Shown: piece after piece, positions 20,346 to 33,086 of the stretch
How positions within the stretch are numbered: position 1 is the first letter of the stretch
Layout: every line of letters begins with the position of its first letter
Source: Glebionis coronaria
Taxonomy: Eukaryota; Streptophyta; Magnoliopsida; Asterales; Asteraceae
Direction: 5' to 3'
NCBI GenBank assembly: GCA_025667525.1
Contig: CM046882.1
Coordinates: forward strand, 27,307,394-27,371,393
DNA length: 64,000 nt
Position numbers and translations under genes: made by a program
Notes under the pieces: generated by a model
What the model saw: the letters and a program-made list of their open reading frames with translations, nothing else
Database searches by the model: none
What the model was told of the DNA's origin: nothing

Positions 20346-23233
20346 ATTAATGACTGACGCTGGCATATTGCTTAATCATATTCCTTATATAAAGAATGCT
20401 AGCCATAGGAGATGAAAGCATCTGTCATTTGCAAAATGCTTCTACATTTCCGTTTCTATTTTTCTTCTAGCTTTTCCATGTCATTTTATTGTTGTGTATC
20501 CATTATTCCATTTACAAGTATTAAACTTTATTTGTTTTGTCCTTTATTACCAAAACTAGGTGAATACCCGCGCATAGCGGCGGAATTGCCAAGCGACCCA
20601 TAATACGATACACAATACTACGATACATGATACTATGGTAGGATCAAACTGTAATCGCCAAGTATTTTCACATGTGGTAAGATCGCCTAGAAGGATATAG
20701 TGTGGTAAGATCGACCTAGAATAATGATATGTTAATTACGTAACTGATTGACGATAAAAGACAAAGTAAGGTTAAGATGAACTATGGAGCTACACATTAA
20801 GAGTATCTTCAGAAATAAGGTTATACCAACAATAGATCTCCAAATTAAGAACTATTTGCGATTACAATAACAACGATACCAATCTCGCCTAACCATAGTA
20901 AGGGGAATTGATTAAAGTAATGTAGCAATACACGGTTTTATACAACTTCCATATTGACCCATTTAACCCATTTATTATTCAAAACCCATTTAACCCGTTT
21001 TTATGTTATAAAATTTTATTATCAAACAAGTAATTCTAAATACATGCACTTTGCTGCGATGCGTTTTTTCACCTTTCGATTGGATACATACAAAATCAAA
21101 GACACAAAAGAGTTAAACCATCAAGACAAAAACGACAGTCCAATAGACCTTGCATTATTAAATGAAGATTGGAAATACACATGCCCTAAAGTTTAATGAG
21201 GTGCTGAACAAAATGTATCTTATTATTTGCATTCAGAACGCTTATTCAAACAAACATTCTATTGACAACAAAGGTACTAAGACGATATCAAGTTCAAGAT
21301 TTCTTCCCGAATCATAAGGTATGATTGTGACGAACATAATAGCTTATAAAATTATTTTGTAAGATCCGGTCGGTTTATTAAAATTATCATTGCTTAAAAA
21401 GTTAGTTGCACACCGTGTTCCTTCGTAGCTTGGCCGATGTATCTTGTATTTAGCATCAACTTGAAGCTAAATACATGAGCAACAATAAACAGGCAGTTAT
21501 ATTATTTTCCACGGGCATGTGAGAATTAAAAAATTATTTACTAATTTATCAAACCAAAAGAATTAATTTACGAAATCAGTTAGCAATACCAAAAAGGAAG
21601 AAAGGTAACATGTTATTTTTCACATTCTCTACTTCCCGCTATAAGATTTAAATGGCCTAATAAACTTCAAAATTACACGCACTAAGAACGTACCTATCCT
21701 ACTTGTTGTAAATAAAGGTGTTAGTAAGGTCGGGTTGACTCGACCTAAACCCAAACCCGATAAGGCTTATCGAGTCGTGTTATGGTTAAATAAATTTTGT
21801 TATCGGGTGAATAGGATAAGACCCAAAACCGAGTCGAGTCGTGTCAAAATCTCTTATCATGCTGCTTTGGCTTGAACCCGATAATAATAGCAGGTCAGGT
21901 TATGGTTAAATAATTTTTGTTATCGAGTGAATCGGATAAGACCCAACAATCAAAATTATTTTTTTTTACTTTAGAAATTTATAAGGATCATGTATCATTT
22001 TTGCTAGTTACATACATATCACTTGACTTAAAAATTAAAAGACAATTTTATTGTTGCTAGTAGATGCCTACTCTCTAAATCAGTTTCTGAATTTTGCCTA
22101 CTCTTTAAATGGTGGACTTGTTCAAGAAATAGAACATATCACTTTTTAGATAAAATGAAGCTATCTAAACAGTTTATAGGGATATTCAAATCAAGCACAT
22201 ACTTACTTTACACTTTTATTACACAGTATGTAGCTTTATTAAAATTTCTAATGTAGTATTTTTGAGATGAGACACATAAAGAACACACCATCGATAGTTA
22301 CACAAAACACCCAAAGGCGTAATCTTTAAACATATTCACGTGCAAATTTAGACAACTTGGAACATATTTTAGCATACGTTGCTATACAGATGTAATGCAA
22401 CATATATCTAGTATGACCCGACAACCCGATCTGACATAACCTGCCACGAATACCACCGAACTCGATAACCTAATTTCTTATCGAGTCATGTTGCGGGTGA
22501 GTTTTTAAAAACAAAACTAGACTCAACCTGACTCGATAAGACCCGATAACTTGATAAAACACCAGGTATATCATTCATCTGTCACTAAGAAACCCTTAGT
22601 ATTCTAAGAAATTTTTTTGTTAACATATATCAAATACATTAGCAAATGTAGAAAAATATAATGATATGATGTGTAACAAAGATAATCAAAGTATGACAGA
22701 AATTAATAACAAATCTTATAAGTAATAATAAAATATAAACACGTTATGCATAAGGCATACATTATAGTGGACCTGATTTTAACATTGGTTGCACGTTTCT
22801 CAAACCTCAAGTTTAGTTTAAAAACAAACTCGACCATAGTGGGGATGCAGAAATACATTACGGTCAATTTCTCGTTCAATTGAGGGAGCACCACACCTTT
22901 CCTACAGCATGTTGAGGTTAAATATTGCATAAAAAAATTTGCAATGACTTATGTATATTTAAAATTTTACATCGGTTTACTTTTAAAGATGTGAATTAGT
23001 AAGTACCTCAGCGGCACGAAACTAAAACTCGGTTTACAACTGTCATTTGACTGCAATTGCTAGAAGAACATTATGGCATCTTGGCGGCGGTGTAAGAACT
23101 TTATCCTGCAAGTTATGGTTCTTTTCTACATCACGACGAACAAAGGTGAAAAAATACATGTAAAAGATAACTCACATTTGCAACATAGGATGTGAAATCT
23201 TTTGTGCAAGTTACCTAGTTGATTTATACCTAA
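20346..23233. other. Intergenic DNA, no gene seen
   Basis: No coding frame with family resemblance. Two stretches (about 21725-21960 and 22410-22570) are rich in related words such as CTCGATAAGACCCGATAAC and GGTCGGGTTGACTCGACC and may be parts of one old DNA transposon, without clear ends or target duplication. Confidence 0.4.
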
Positions 23234-23617
23234 TGTTGTCCCGTGTATTTGTGATGATTAAGCAATGAATAAAGAAAGAAAATAGATGAAGAATAGATGA
23301 ATTCCTAGAGAGAGAAAGTAGTGAGAGAAAGTATAGAGGAGATGATTAACTTGGTGAGATTAGATTAAGAAAAGAAGTTGTTACAAATGACCATCCACCC
23401 TCCAAACATGCTAGGAGGGTAGTATATATAGTCCACCCACATGCGGGCTTTAATGGACTATATATTGGGTCGGGCTTGTCTTTTGGACTTTAATTAGTTT
23501 AAATCCAAGCCCGTGAACCACGACTAAATAACTACTTATTACAACGTTCTAATAAATATTACAATAGAAACCTATGACCGAACATTCTTGTTTGACTCAA
23601 TATTTTTGAGGCTAACA
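23234..23617 (-). repeat. Left LTR (3') of the gag-only copia element
   Basis: Begins TGTTGTCCCGTG, ends GAGGCTAACA, and differs from the right LTR at four visible positions in its first 120 bp. Confidence 0.9.
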
Positions 23618-23630
23618 ATCTCCCCCAATG
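23618..23630 (-). other. Polypurine tract of the gag-only element
   Basis: The minus strand reads TTGGGGGAGATT directly before the LTR start TGTTAGCC. Confidence 0.75.
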
Positions 23631-26356
23631 TGAGGTCATTCCTCTTTGATATTTGGATTCCAATGGAGATTTATGAATTTCGTCATAAATGAGTCTTGAA
23701 CGTGTAACAGTAGTTTTGTTCCTTCATGCTGTGATCTTTGAGCCTTTGTCGTTGTCTTTCGACTTTGTCTTTAAGTCTTGAGATCTTCAAATCATTCTTG
23801 ACTTGTCTTTGCCATCTTGTGATCTTGTGTCTTCGTCCACATGCTCACACTATCAATTGTTGGATAAGTCTTTGGGCATGAATATGTGGTTGTGAATCTT
23901 TGACTTTGCTGAGTACACCGTGACGCCACCTTCTCGAGACAAAACATAGACACGGACTGAATGGCTTTGACATTCGTCCTAAATCGGTAGCGTTTTACCT
24001 CCGGTCGGTGAAGACCGTTATACGATACTAAATATCGTACCTGTGATCAGATAGATTCAATTAAGAATCTCCTTGACAGGGTTTCGCGGCAATACTAGCC
24101 GTTCTCTTTACTCGACCGTCTCAAAGCCAGACTGCGAACATAAAGAGTGAATCAATTGGATAAATATCCGCTTGATTAAAGTCGTCAATTCAAATTCCTG
24201 GAACAAGTTTGATTCATTAAGAATCTTACCATTGTTGCTTTCCAGTTGACACAAGTTTGATTCATGAGAATCTCACAAGTCACCTACCGTAGCGCTGTTT
24301 GATGTTGACGCTAGAAGGATTTCCATTCGTCACTGTGAATATTAATGGATATCACTCTGAATGTTCTGGCAAGACCATAAAGATATTGCGTAGAAACCTG
24401 AAACGAGTTTGAATCAATTCAGAATCAAACCACTGTTGCTTTTCAGTTTTACATATGTTCAATTCATAAAGAATCTTGCATATGACCTACCGCAGTGCTG
24501 TTTGATGTTAACACTGGAAGGATTTCCACTCATCATCGTGAATACTAAGTAGTATCACTCTGAGTGTTCTAGCAATATCACAAGGATATAGCGTAGGACT
24601 CTCTTGATCTTCATCCGTGTGTCCTAACTAGATTTGATTGATCTCTTGGCTCTAGACTCGATTTGTGCACTTTTAGTGGTCGGAGGCTGGAGCAGATGCC
24701 ACCTATTCAATATCAACTATCTCGGAGTGAGAAAGTCAATAGAAGTCGTGTTGATCTCCGTGACAATAAAACAAACTTCTTTTGAGAGAAGTCTGAGTAG
24801 CTAGGAAAGGGTTGTGCTTCACATCACTGGGTCCATGATGAGTTTGTCTTCATGATGGGTTGACCCGGTTTCTGCCTAAGTTGTATGGAGGGCTTCTTTC
24901 TTTAGACCCTTTATCCTTACATTTCTTTTTCATTCTTCAACCCCTTCAATGCTTACCAAGACATCATTAATAGCACCTTGTTGTGATTGTTCCAGTGCTA
25001 TCATCAGTACTTAGTCGGCATTCAGCTACGTTCACATTCTACTCCGTCTTTCCTAAGGACTTCTAATAATCTATTGGATTGTCCCTGGGAAGATCCCTCC
25101 GGTTTTGGTTGGATCATAGGACTTAAACCTAACCACCCTTTTGACACCAATAACGTCGTGAATTAAAGATGTTGTGGGTATTTGATCGTAACCATGAAAA
25201 CCACTTTAAATTCTAACAAAGTGTGTGAAAAACATTTAACACCTTGCTAGTTTTGTCGTTTCAGAAAAGCTCCCCCTTCACATGTGCATCGATAATCGAA
25301 AGTGTTTCGCACATGTGGGTAAGAGTTAAAGTGCTTGAGTCTTATAGATCACATTTTAATCACATTTTCTCCCCCTATCTCTAATATATAAAATCTTTTG
25401 ATATTAGAAATACCAAATTTGATTAAAATATATTTTGAAAAATAGTCTTGAAAATCTTCGGGAGAAAGATGTGTTAATCTTTTGCATGAAGTTGAATTGC
25501 TCCCCCTCAAAAATTGATCCAATGGAATTGTCATTACGAGGATTTGATCCACATTAAACTTTTGAGGATAGGAGTTGTTGAACACATAATTTTTGAAAGA
25601 TTTTGAATATCATTGAGAAATTCTTGAAAAAATTGTGTTCAACGCTTTTTGAAAAATCAATTCTTTTTGACGAAAAGGTTTTTCTAAAGCATAAACTTGA
25701 GTTCATAGACTTTGAATGTCTTGACGAATCCACTCAAGTGTAAGAAGATTTAACTTCTTTTGCTAAGGGTAAGAGTACAAAAGCGTATACTCCCCCGTGA
25801 ATTTAGATCCGAGTTGCAATCTGAAAGTGATTACAAGCCATTGTGTTGAGCTCAAAACATTGAATGTTTTGTGACAAGCTCAACCCGTGATAGATTGCTC
25901 TACCCGTTTGGTAGGATATGGTATCTTTAAAGATACACTTTCCTTTATTTGAGGTCCGAGTTACAGTCTGACATTTAACTGTAAGTCGTTTACATGAGCT
26001 TAAAAACTTTGAATGTTTTTAATGAGAGCTCATGACCGAGAAAATTTATTTTCCCGTTGTTAAGGATAAGTTATCATTCGTGATCAACTTTCCTTTCTTG
26101 GAAGTACGAGTTACAATCTGAGGTAATTGTAAATCATTGAAATGACATGTTTTGAAAAATATTTACAACTTTCATTCGAGCTTTATGTACACACCCGTGT
26201 CGTTATTGAGCGACATTTCTAGGTACGTCCATATTATCGATACTGAAAGACATGTCGAGAAGAATATTTTTGGTATTTTGAAAGTTTTTCCATTTTTTTT
26301 ATTTTGTTTTTCTATGGATATTTACGTTTTATTATTATTTTTATTTTTATTTTTTT
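23631..26356 (-). other. 3' non-coding region of the gag-only element
   Basis: About 2.7 kb where pol would be expected. I see no RT (YVDD), RNase H, integrase or protease signature on either strand. It includes an approximately 200-bp direct duplication and a run near 25250-26150 of CCCCCT-rich words and repeated GAGTTACAATCTGA phrases. Confidence 0.5.
24201..24600. repeat. Direct duplication of about 200 bp
   Basis: Copies begin at about 24201 and 24401. Both carry GTTTGATTCA/GTTTGAATCA, TTGTTGCTTTCCAGTT-like, CTGTTTGATGTT, GAAGGATTTCCA and GTGTTCT-type blocks in the same order, with about 20% difference. Confidence 0.65.
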
Positions 26357-28849
26357 TCAAGTTTTTCGAAAATAATCCAAAATAGACTTTTGTACAACAG
26401 AAGAAGGTGATATCGAATGTACAGAATTGGAACCCTTTGAAGAAGGAGAAGTGGGTTCAGAATCCGCTGTTGTACCTACAGTCACAGAAGAAGAGTTTGC
26501 ACAAATACTAGAATTAGGAGTAACAAATTCCTTTTCAGCGTGTAGAACAGTAGCATTAGTGCTGGTGCAGGTGTCATCACTCTTCTCTATTGGAATCCAC
26601 TTAAGACCAACTTCTGTGAAGATCCGACCCGTTGGTTTCCACTGAAGACTGGACTTAGGAGTAGCTTTCTCTTGCATAGCGGAAGACTTCTTTGGAGAGA
26701 AACTATGTCCTTTTTAAATCCACGTTTCAGATTTGGTGTGGTTGCTTTTCTTTACGACGGGTTTGTATCTCCTTGTTGTCTTATGGGATTCTGTATTCGA
26801 TCTCCGTTCAAAGGAACGAGATTTGACCTCATAGAGGTATTGCAAAATGCAATGGTCATGATTTCCATTGTGAATGCCCTTTTTGCAAGTGGGACATACA
26901 GGGAATTTTGGATTCATGAAAGTACTTGTATTCCTTTGTTTTCCAAATCGTTCAAGCGTGGTGTTTGAAACACGACTATTCATGGATGGTTTCCAATTCC
27001 TAGATTGCTGAAGAGGGATCCTAGGTTTTGGTTGACTACCATTAGGAGTGTGTAGAACTCTAGCGAGATTTGGTGAACTAGGTTTTTCATACACTGGTTT
27101 GTCTTTCTGAATCTTCCCTTTTTGTTTCGCATCCTCTAGGTTGTGGGTATGAACGAGGTCATTTGAACCTACAGATTCCTTTGTGGACGTGAATGTCACA
27201 CGTTTTGGAGGAGTCCTAGAAGTGCTAGGTGCATTCACATGGTTGGGTTTAGCAACAGTGTGCTTTCTAAATGGAGGAACATAGGGTGATGTGGATGGTT
27301 TTGGAACACTTGGTTGTACATCAGTCTTAGAGGGTAACCTAGATTTCATATGAGAAGAATTGGAGAACGGAGTCGGTTTTCCTAAGATAGACAGCTGTGG
27401 ATCCTTGTAGGCATTGGGTTGTCGAACAACAGGTTTCTTAATGCAAGGTTCCACGATTTTCCCACCCATTTTAGCAACAAGTTTCTGCAACTCTGCTATT
27501 GCTTTGTCCCTGTCTTGTAATTGAGCTTTCAACCCTTTAATTTCCAAATTCTGTTCATTCATTTCTCGAAAGGTTTGGGAAAGTTTTTCTTGCAATTTAT
27601 TATCATGTGGAAAACTACCAACTTCTTTTTGCAGAGCAAGTTCAAGTGAATGACAATGTTTTTGAAGGAAATCAGTTTTGTGTTGAAGTAACTCAAAAGC
27701 CTTTTTGTCAACATTTTCTTTACGTTTTGAAAGCTCAATTTTAAGACGTTCACATTCTTTGATCTTATCAAGATATTGGCATGCAACTTCAGAATATTCA
27801 TCAATATCAGCACAAGATGTAAAATAAGCACACATAATATCTTTAGAAACGCATTCTTGCAAGAGTAAATCATATTCATCTGAAAAATCAGACTTCTCCA
27901 TTTGAAGATCATCAATGTGTTTCTCAAGAGATTCAACGTATTTTAAATCATCAAACATTTCAGTCCGAATGAACTCCTCAAGTTGAAGAACAGTTTCTTT
28001 AATCAACGCCGTGTTAGGAGTTAAGAGTTCTTTCACAAGCAAGGTAATATCTTGAGGAATCGGACGTGTCCACTCAGCATTTTCACGTTTGGCCCAGTCT
28101 CTTTCAACAATAGATTTAACATTATCAATGTGGTGTTTAAGAATACCTAATGTTTTCCTACTCTTGCTTTTAGATTCATCTAGAGGGAGGTAGTTTATGT
28201 ATTTGTAAACATTAGATTTCTTAGGGGCAAATGCTTTCTTCCATTGAATTCTCTTTTGTTTGCATTCAAGGAACACTTCCTCACGAGTTTTCTGAGTTTG
28301 TTTATTGAAAAGGCCATAAAGACTATTCTCATAAGCATAATTATATGGTTTCACAAACTCCTTATTAACAAGTGGTTGACTATCAGCATCCCAAAGGGCA
28401 GTCTCTTCACTATTGGCACTTAGAGGCATGCAATCAAGATCTGTCCTTTCAGTCTCATCAAGATAAAGATGCGGGTTCGCAGCTTGAGCTTTGGCAAGGT
28501 ACTCAGGACTTGCAAAGCTAGCTTGACCCTTAAACATCGATGGAGGTGCTAGCATTCTTACGGATTGAATAGAATCATGCGTTTTATAAACAACGTTCTT
28601 CAAAAAGTCGACTTGTGCTTCTAGTTTCGTAACTTTTTCGGTTTCTTTATCATATCTACTTTTGAAGTCTTGTTTTAACGCATCTACCTCTTGTTTCTTA
28701 TCCTCTAGAATTTTAGCAGAATCAGTAGTGGTCATAGAGAGCTTTTGTTCAAGTTCATTAACTTTGGTATTGTCAAGGTACGTTTTTTGACGTTCATCCA
28801 TTAAGAAAACATTATATTGACGTAAGAGTGGTATTATATTTGTTTTCAA
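26357..28849 (-). CDS. Gag-like protein, central and C-terminal part (with one in-frame stop)
   Basis: A 711-residue frame (28849-26714) and, in the same frame after a single stop at 26714-26716, a further open stretch to 26357. It is coiled-coil rich, with blocks recognised from long Asteraceae copia gag proteins: LLVKELLTPNTALIKETV, YDLLLQECVSKDIMCAYF, CQYLDKIKECERLKIELSKR, then Pro/Ser/Lys-rich linkers. Instead of a CCHC knuckle there is a Cys/His patch, FPVCPTCKKGIHNGNHDHC, and after the stop the linker LQWKPTGRIFTEVGLKWIPI. Probable role: nucleocapsid or structural protein of the particle. It overlaps the upstream frame by about 38 bp in another register, so a frameshift separates the halves. 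Confidence 0.78.
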
Positions 28850-29846
28850 AATCGTCCTTTTGACTTTTTAACGCACTTCCCTTGTACCCCTCAAGCTCTT
28901 TGGTTTTCTGAAGAAGCTCAGCCCTATTACTTTCAAGGGTCTCATTAGATTTAATTAGAGCGGCTTTGCATTCTTCAAAGTTTTGAGTGAGCGCTGTGTT
29001 TGCCTTCTTTAATTGCTTTTGACTCTTTCTAGTTTCATTGACATCTTTTTGTAAACTAGCAATTAAATTAGCAAGCGCGACACGCTCCTCATCATCATAC
29101 TCATTTGCATGTTGGTCATCCTCAAACTCATTATTGCACATGTCTGATGAATTGGGTGTGCTATTGCTATCAACCTTTTCCGTCATACATGTGTCAATAA
29201 GGTTTGTTGTTTGATCACTATGCTCATGCGTATTTGCATTGGCAAACACATTAAATTCAGCATTGTGTACCTCTTCCAATGGCTCAGAATCGTAAACAGG
29301 ACCATTATCATAGGAAGGTGTATTGCTGATGACATTCTCATTCTCAAAGTCGATGTGTTGTTTGCCAGAGTTGTTGTTGTCTTTCCCAGAAATGTTGTCA
29401 TCATTCCCTGAACTCTGCGTTGGAGTCTCATATCTGCAGCTTATATTCTCAATATCTGATGCGATACCACAACTGGTATGAAGTCTGTCATCAATGGTTT
29501 GTTGCATCTGTATTGTGTGATTCACATAGGTTACAATGAAGTCGATGTTGCGGGTTATCCGATCTTTGTATGATAAAGCATCCATTCCATGATATCGCTT
29601 GAAGCACTCGTTGGTAAGCGAAGACTTGATGAAGTCAGAAGAAAACATCGTTTCAAGTGATGTCTTGAGATCAGTGAAAGTGATCTTGCATTCACTAGCA
29701 ATGATTCTTTCGTTGACAAGTTGTGTTTGAAGTTTATCCATGGCATGAGTGAATGTTTTGCTGAATGTGCCAGTGGATTCACGTAAGTCGAACAAGACTT
29801 TTGAAAGGTTCTGAAAAGAATCTTGAAGTACTCTAAAACCGTCCAT
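28812..29846 (-). CDS. Gag-like protein, N-terminal part
   Basis: A 344-residue frame from ATG at 29846 (MDGFRVLQDSFQNLSKVLFD). The middle is acidic, Asn/Asp-rich and low complexity, the end (NLIASLQKDVNETRKSQ ... LESNRAELLQKTKELEG) is coiled coil. It stops at 28812 while the following frame has already begun, so the original protein was probably continuous at about 1100 residues before a frameshift near 28815-28850. The ATG is chosen because the upstream sequence is the non-coding leader. Confidence 0.72.
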   Translation of the reverse strand: MDGFRVLQDSFQNLSKVLFDLRESTGTFSKTFTHAMDKLQTQLVNERIIASECKITFTDLKTSLETMFSSDFIKSSLTNECFKRYHGMDALSYKDRITRNIDFIVTYVNHTIQMQQTIDDRLHTSCGIASDIENISCRYETPTQSSGNDDNISGKDNNNSGKQHIDFENENVISNTPSYDNGPVYDSEPLEEVHNAEFNVFANANTHEHSDQTTNLIDTCMTEKVDSNSTPNSSDMCNNEFEDDQHANEYDDEERVALANLIASLQKDVNETRKSQKQLKKANTALTQNFEECKAALIKSNETLESNRAELLQKTKELEGYKGSALKSQKDDFENKYNTTLTSI

Positions 29847-30339
29847 GGCATTTTTTTCTTAAGAAACATATCTGTTGTTATAGTCGTTCCATTTCAAGGT
29901 CTTTCACGTCTGAACTTTCAGTAACCGCATTACTCGTTGGCATGATGATCGTCTCTCTCTGTGGATGAAGTGACTTTGGATCTTAAGTAGATATGCTGTG
30001 ATTGTGTTGTTGTTGAAATTTCGAAAATTTGAAATTTTTCCTCAGTCCGACAATAAATTCCTCAGTCCGACTAAAACGGTAAACCGAAAATTTTTTAATA
30101 ACCAAATTTTGAAAACGAGTTAGAAATAGCTAATAACTAGTAGGGAAAAAGTTTGAAAAATGAAAATTTTAACGAAAAATAAAACCTAAAAATGGCCTAA
30201 AAATTTGAATTTTGGTCCGAAAATTTGAATTTTTTTGGTCAAAAATTTTTCGCATCGCCAAAATTTGAAATTAAAGCTTAAATGGCCTAAAAATGGTATA
30301 GGAAAAAATAAATTTTACTTGGGTTTTCCCGCCAAAAAC

Positions 30340-30342
<3 letters not shown>

Positions 30343-30372
<30 letters not shown>
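30343..30372. repeat. Poly-T run of 30
   Basis: Thirty consecutive T on the plus strand in the element leader; poly-A in the element's own orientation. Confidence 0.9.
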
Positions 30373-30373
<1 letters not shown>

Positions 30374-30458
30374 ATCTTCGTGTAAACGATATTCCGAAAC
30401 TAGTGTAGATGGTGGCTAAGTCTAAAAAATACTCAAACAAAATTTAGCAAAACACATC

Positions 30459-30762
30459 ATCGGAATGCTATCGGAATAACCAATCGGAATGCACCAATCG
30501 GAATGTTATCGGAATGCACCAATCGGAATGTTATCGGAATGTATGATCGGAATGATCGGAATGTATGATCGGAATGACGAATCGGAATACCAATCGGAAT
30601 ACCAAATCGGAATACCTTGTTGGAATGCCAATCGGAATATCTGAAGTCCAGTCGGAATATTCGAAGTCCAATCGGAATGTTCGAAGACCAATCGGAATGT
30701 TGATCGGAAAAGCTGGTCGGAATGTTAAAACCCTTTTCCGATTGCACTGATCGGAATATATC
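30459..30762 (-). repeat. ATTCCGAT minisatellite in the element leader
   Basis: The plus-strand word ATCGGAAT (ATTCCGAT in element sense) recurs about 25 times in 300 bp with spacers of 2-12 bp. All three frames on the minus strand are open as a result and encode IPIG/FRL-type repeats, which I do not regard as genes. Confidence 0.88.
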
Positions 30763-31000
30763 CCCCTTTTCTCGGACAAAACTCAACCAATACGTGATTT
30801 TAAGCCAAAAAATGATCAAAAAACCTAAAAATTTTGTGTTTTTAGCCAAAGTAAATATACCAAATCACTACTACAACTATGTAGAAGATGTAGATGAAGA
30901 AGTAGAGCACAAAAAACACAAAAAAAAATTTAAATCCGAGATGATTTATGGATTAAATCATTCGAATCAAATATAATAACAACAATGAATCACAAATCTA

Positions 31001-31020
31001 CCCCATGGCGATTGATACCA
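31001..31020 (-). other. Primer binding site of the gag-only element
   Basis: The minus strand reads TGGTATCAATCGCCATGGGG two bases inside the LTR. The first eight bases fit initiator tRNA-Met; the remainder departs from the usual TGGTATCAGAGC. Confidence 0.6.
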
Positions 31021-31022
31021 AA

Positions 31023-31406
31023 TGTTGTCCCGTGTATTTGTGATGATTAAGCAATGAATAAAGAAAGAAAATAGACGAAGAAGAGATGAATTCCTAGAGA
31101 GAGAAAGTAGTGAGAGAAAGTAGAGAGGAGATAATTAACTTGGTGAGATTAGATTAAGAAAAGAAGTTGTTACAAATGACCATCCACCCTCCAAACATGC
31201 TAGGAGGGTAGTATATATAGTCCACCCACATGCGGGCTTTAATGGACTATATATTGGGTCGGGCTTGTCTTTTGGACTTTAATTAGTTTAAATCCAAGCC
31301 CGTGAACCACGACTAAATAACTACTTATTACAACGTTCTAATAAATATTACAATAGAAACCTATGACCGAACATTCTTGTTTGACTCAATATTTTTGAGG
31401 CTAACA
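31023..31406 (-). repeat. Right LTR (5') of the gag-only copia element
   Basis: 384-bp copy of 23234-23617 with four visible substitutions; ends GAGGCTAACA at 31406. Confidence 0.9.
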
Positions 31407-33081
31407 CCTACTAAGCAATTTTTTTGCCTTAATACTTAAACTGATGTCTCCCGAATGTTGAGTAAAAAGTGTACTGATCTTTAATTCTTCAATGTCTATA
31501 CTACTTCTGATGCCAAACATACCCTTTGCTGTATTCTAAACATATATTACATGTTATTGCCACAACCACAACACCCTCTACTTATTTTAAATAACAAGTT
31601 TGCTAGGTTCAAAGCATACTAACTTCTTTATATACTATCTTATCAGACCTAAACTTAGAAGTGCCACATTAAATAATCTTGGTACCACCAAAAAAATATG
31701 GGAATCCTTTATAGATCTCCATCCTGACCAAACAAATCTCTTTTAACAACCTCTGAAACTGATCGACACTCTGCACGACAAAGATCAAACTTGTGTATTT
31801 TTTATGCTTTTAAAATACACATAGGAAACTTCCAACCATTTGATTAGTTTAATTTTAGTGCATTTTTTTTATTTTTCCTAGGAGAGGTGAGATATGACCT
31901 GATGTTTAGAAGAATCTCAAGTTATAATACAAATTTTCTATTAATAATAATTTGAGTTTAATCATTCCAAACTATATAATAACTTTTTGACTGTACCTCA
32001 ATCAAACGTTAACAACTACTACTAAAGAACAAAGCAACCTAAAAGAAAATGTTATGATCATTTGGATTTTACCTCAATTAGACATAAGAAGACCACATAT
32101 TAACTCCACGATTTTACATCGAGATGAGCTTGACCGATCGCAAGCAAGTTTCCTAAAAAAATATCACAAAAGAAAAGAATTAACAAAACTCCAAATTCAC
32201 ACATAAACCATAATTTTAACAAAACCCCCAATTGAATAAATTAGATAAATAGATGTGTAAAACTGTATAATCTTATCGACGGATTATACCTTCCCATAAA
32301 AGGATTCAATTCTTCTTGATTGTTTTTCTTACACATAACCACCCAGTGAAACCACTGAGCCCAATGAAACAACCTAACAACATCGTGTGGCAATTTCAAG
32401 AGTGGCGACAACAATGGAAGTTATGGTTGCAGCTATCATTGGGTATTTTGAAAGAGAGGGAAGATGTGTGTATTATAAGGAGAAGAAAAAACCTAATGAG
32501 TTTGTGTATTTATGACATTGGTGTATAGAGTTAGTACCTTCCTAAATATCCTAGTGTTTTCCAGCCATGCATTATTAATACAATTACAATACTTCCTAAT
32601 ATAAGTTTTATTCTATGCATGTGTTTGTATTATTTCCATTTTTAAGAAGATATAAATGTAACATACTGTATAAGTTTCATTTCATGCGTAATAAATATTT
32701 AACATTGCCATAAATAGTCTCTACAATTCAAGTATACAGAATTTTTTGCAAAACCAAAAGTCAAATTTTGAAAATTCAACATTGCCTATTATTCAGTGAA
32801 TACACATGATTCTTCAACATTTCCATATTTGTTTGAGTTTTCAACTTTCAACTTTCAACAATTGGGATAAACCCTTTATAGGGTATATAGATATATAAAT
32901 TATCTTTAATTGTTTCACGTAGTTTTTTCTGTTTTACTCGCAAACTAATTGCAACAATTTCTAGCCACGTTAAGTTTCTTTGCATCATTGTTTGCTTTAA
33001 TAGAAGTAGACAATGCTCCATTACAAAAATAATTTATTTTTTGTTCACGTCAAGAAAAAAGCAGCAAACAATACGAGCTAT
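31407..33081. other. Intergenic DNA, no gene seen
   Basis: AT-rich, with no supported coding frame. The short open frame near 32316-32528 has no recognisable content. Confidence 0.4.
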
Positions 33082-33086
33082 CTTAC

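Larger units (their letters stand above)
23234..31406 (-). mobile_element. Ty1/copia-derived element encoding only a gag-like protein
   Basis: Two 384-bp LTRs (TGTTGTCCCG...GGCTAACA in plus orientation) flank 7.4 kb, with near-matching 5-bp flanks CCTAA and CCTAC. On the minus strand: LTR, primer site starting TGGTATCA, repeat-rich leader, about 1100 codons of gag-like protein, about 2.7 kb without recognised domains, polypurine tract, LTR. I count four substitutions between the LTRs (about 1%). The layout is that of a large non-autonomous retrotransposon that keeps gag and depends on pol from a relative. I found no protease, integrase or reverse transcriptase motif. Confidence 0.85.

Noticed and set aside
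30457..30849. Long open frames on both strands with Ile-Pro-Ile-Gly-type peptides
   Set aside because: They are translations of the ATTCCGAT minisatellite, open in several frames at once.
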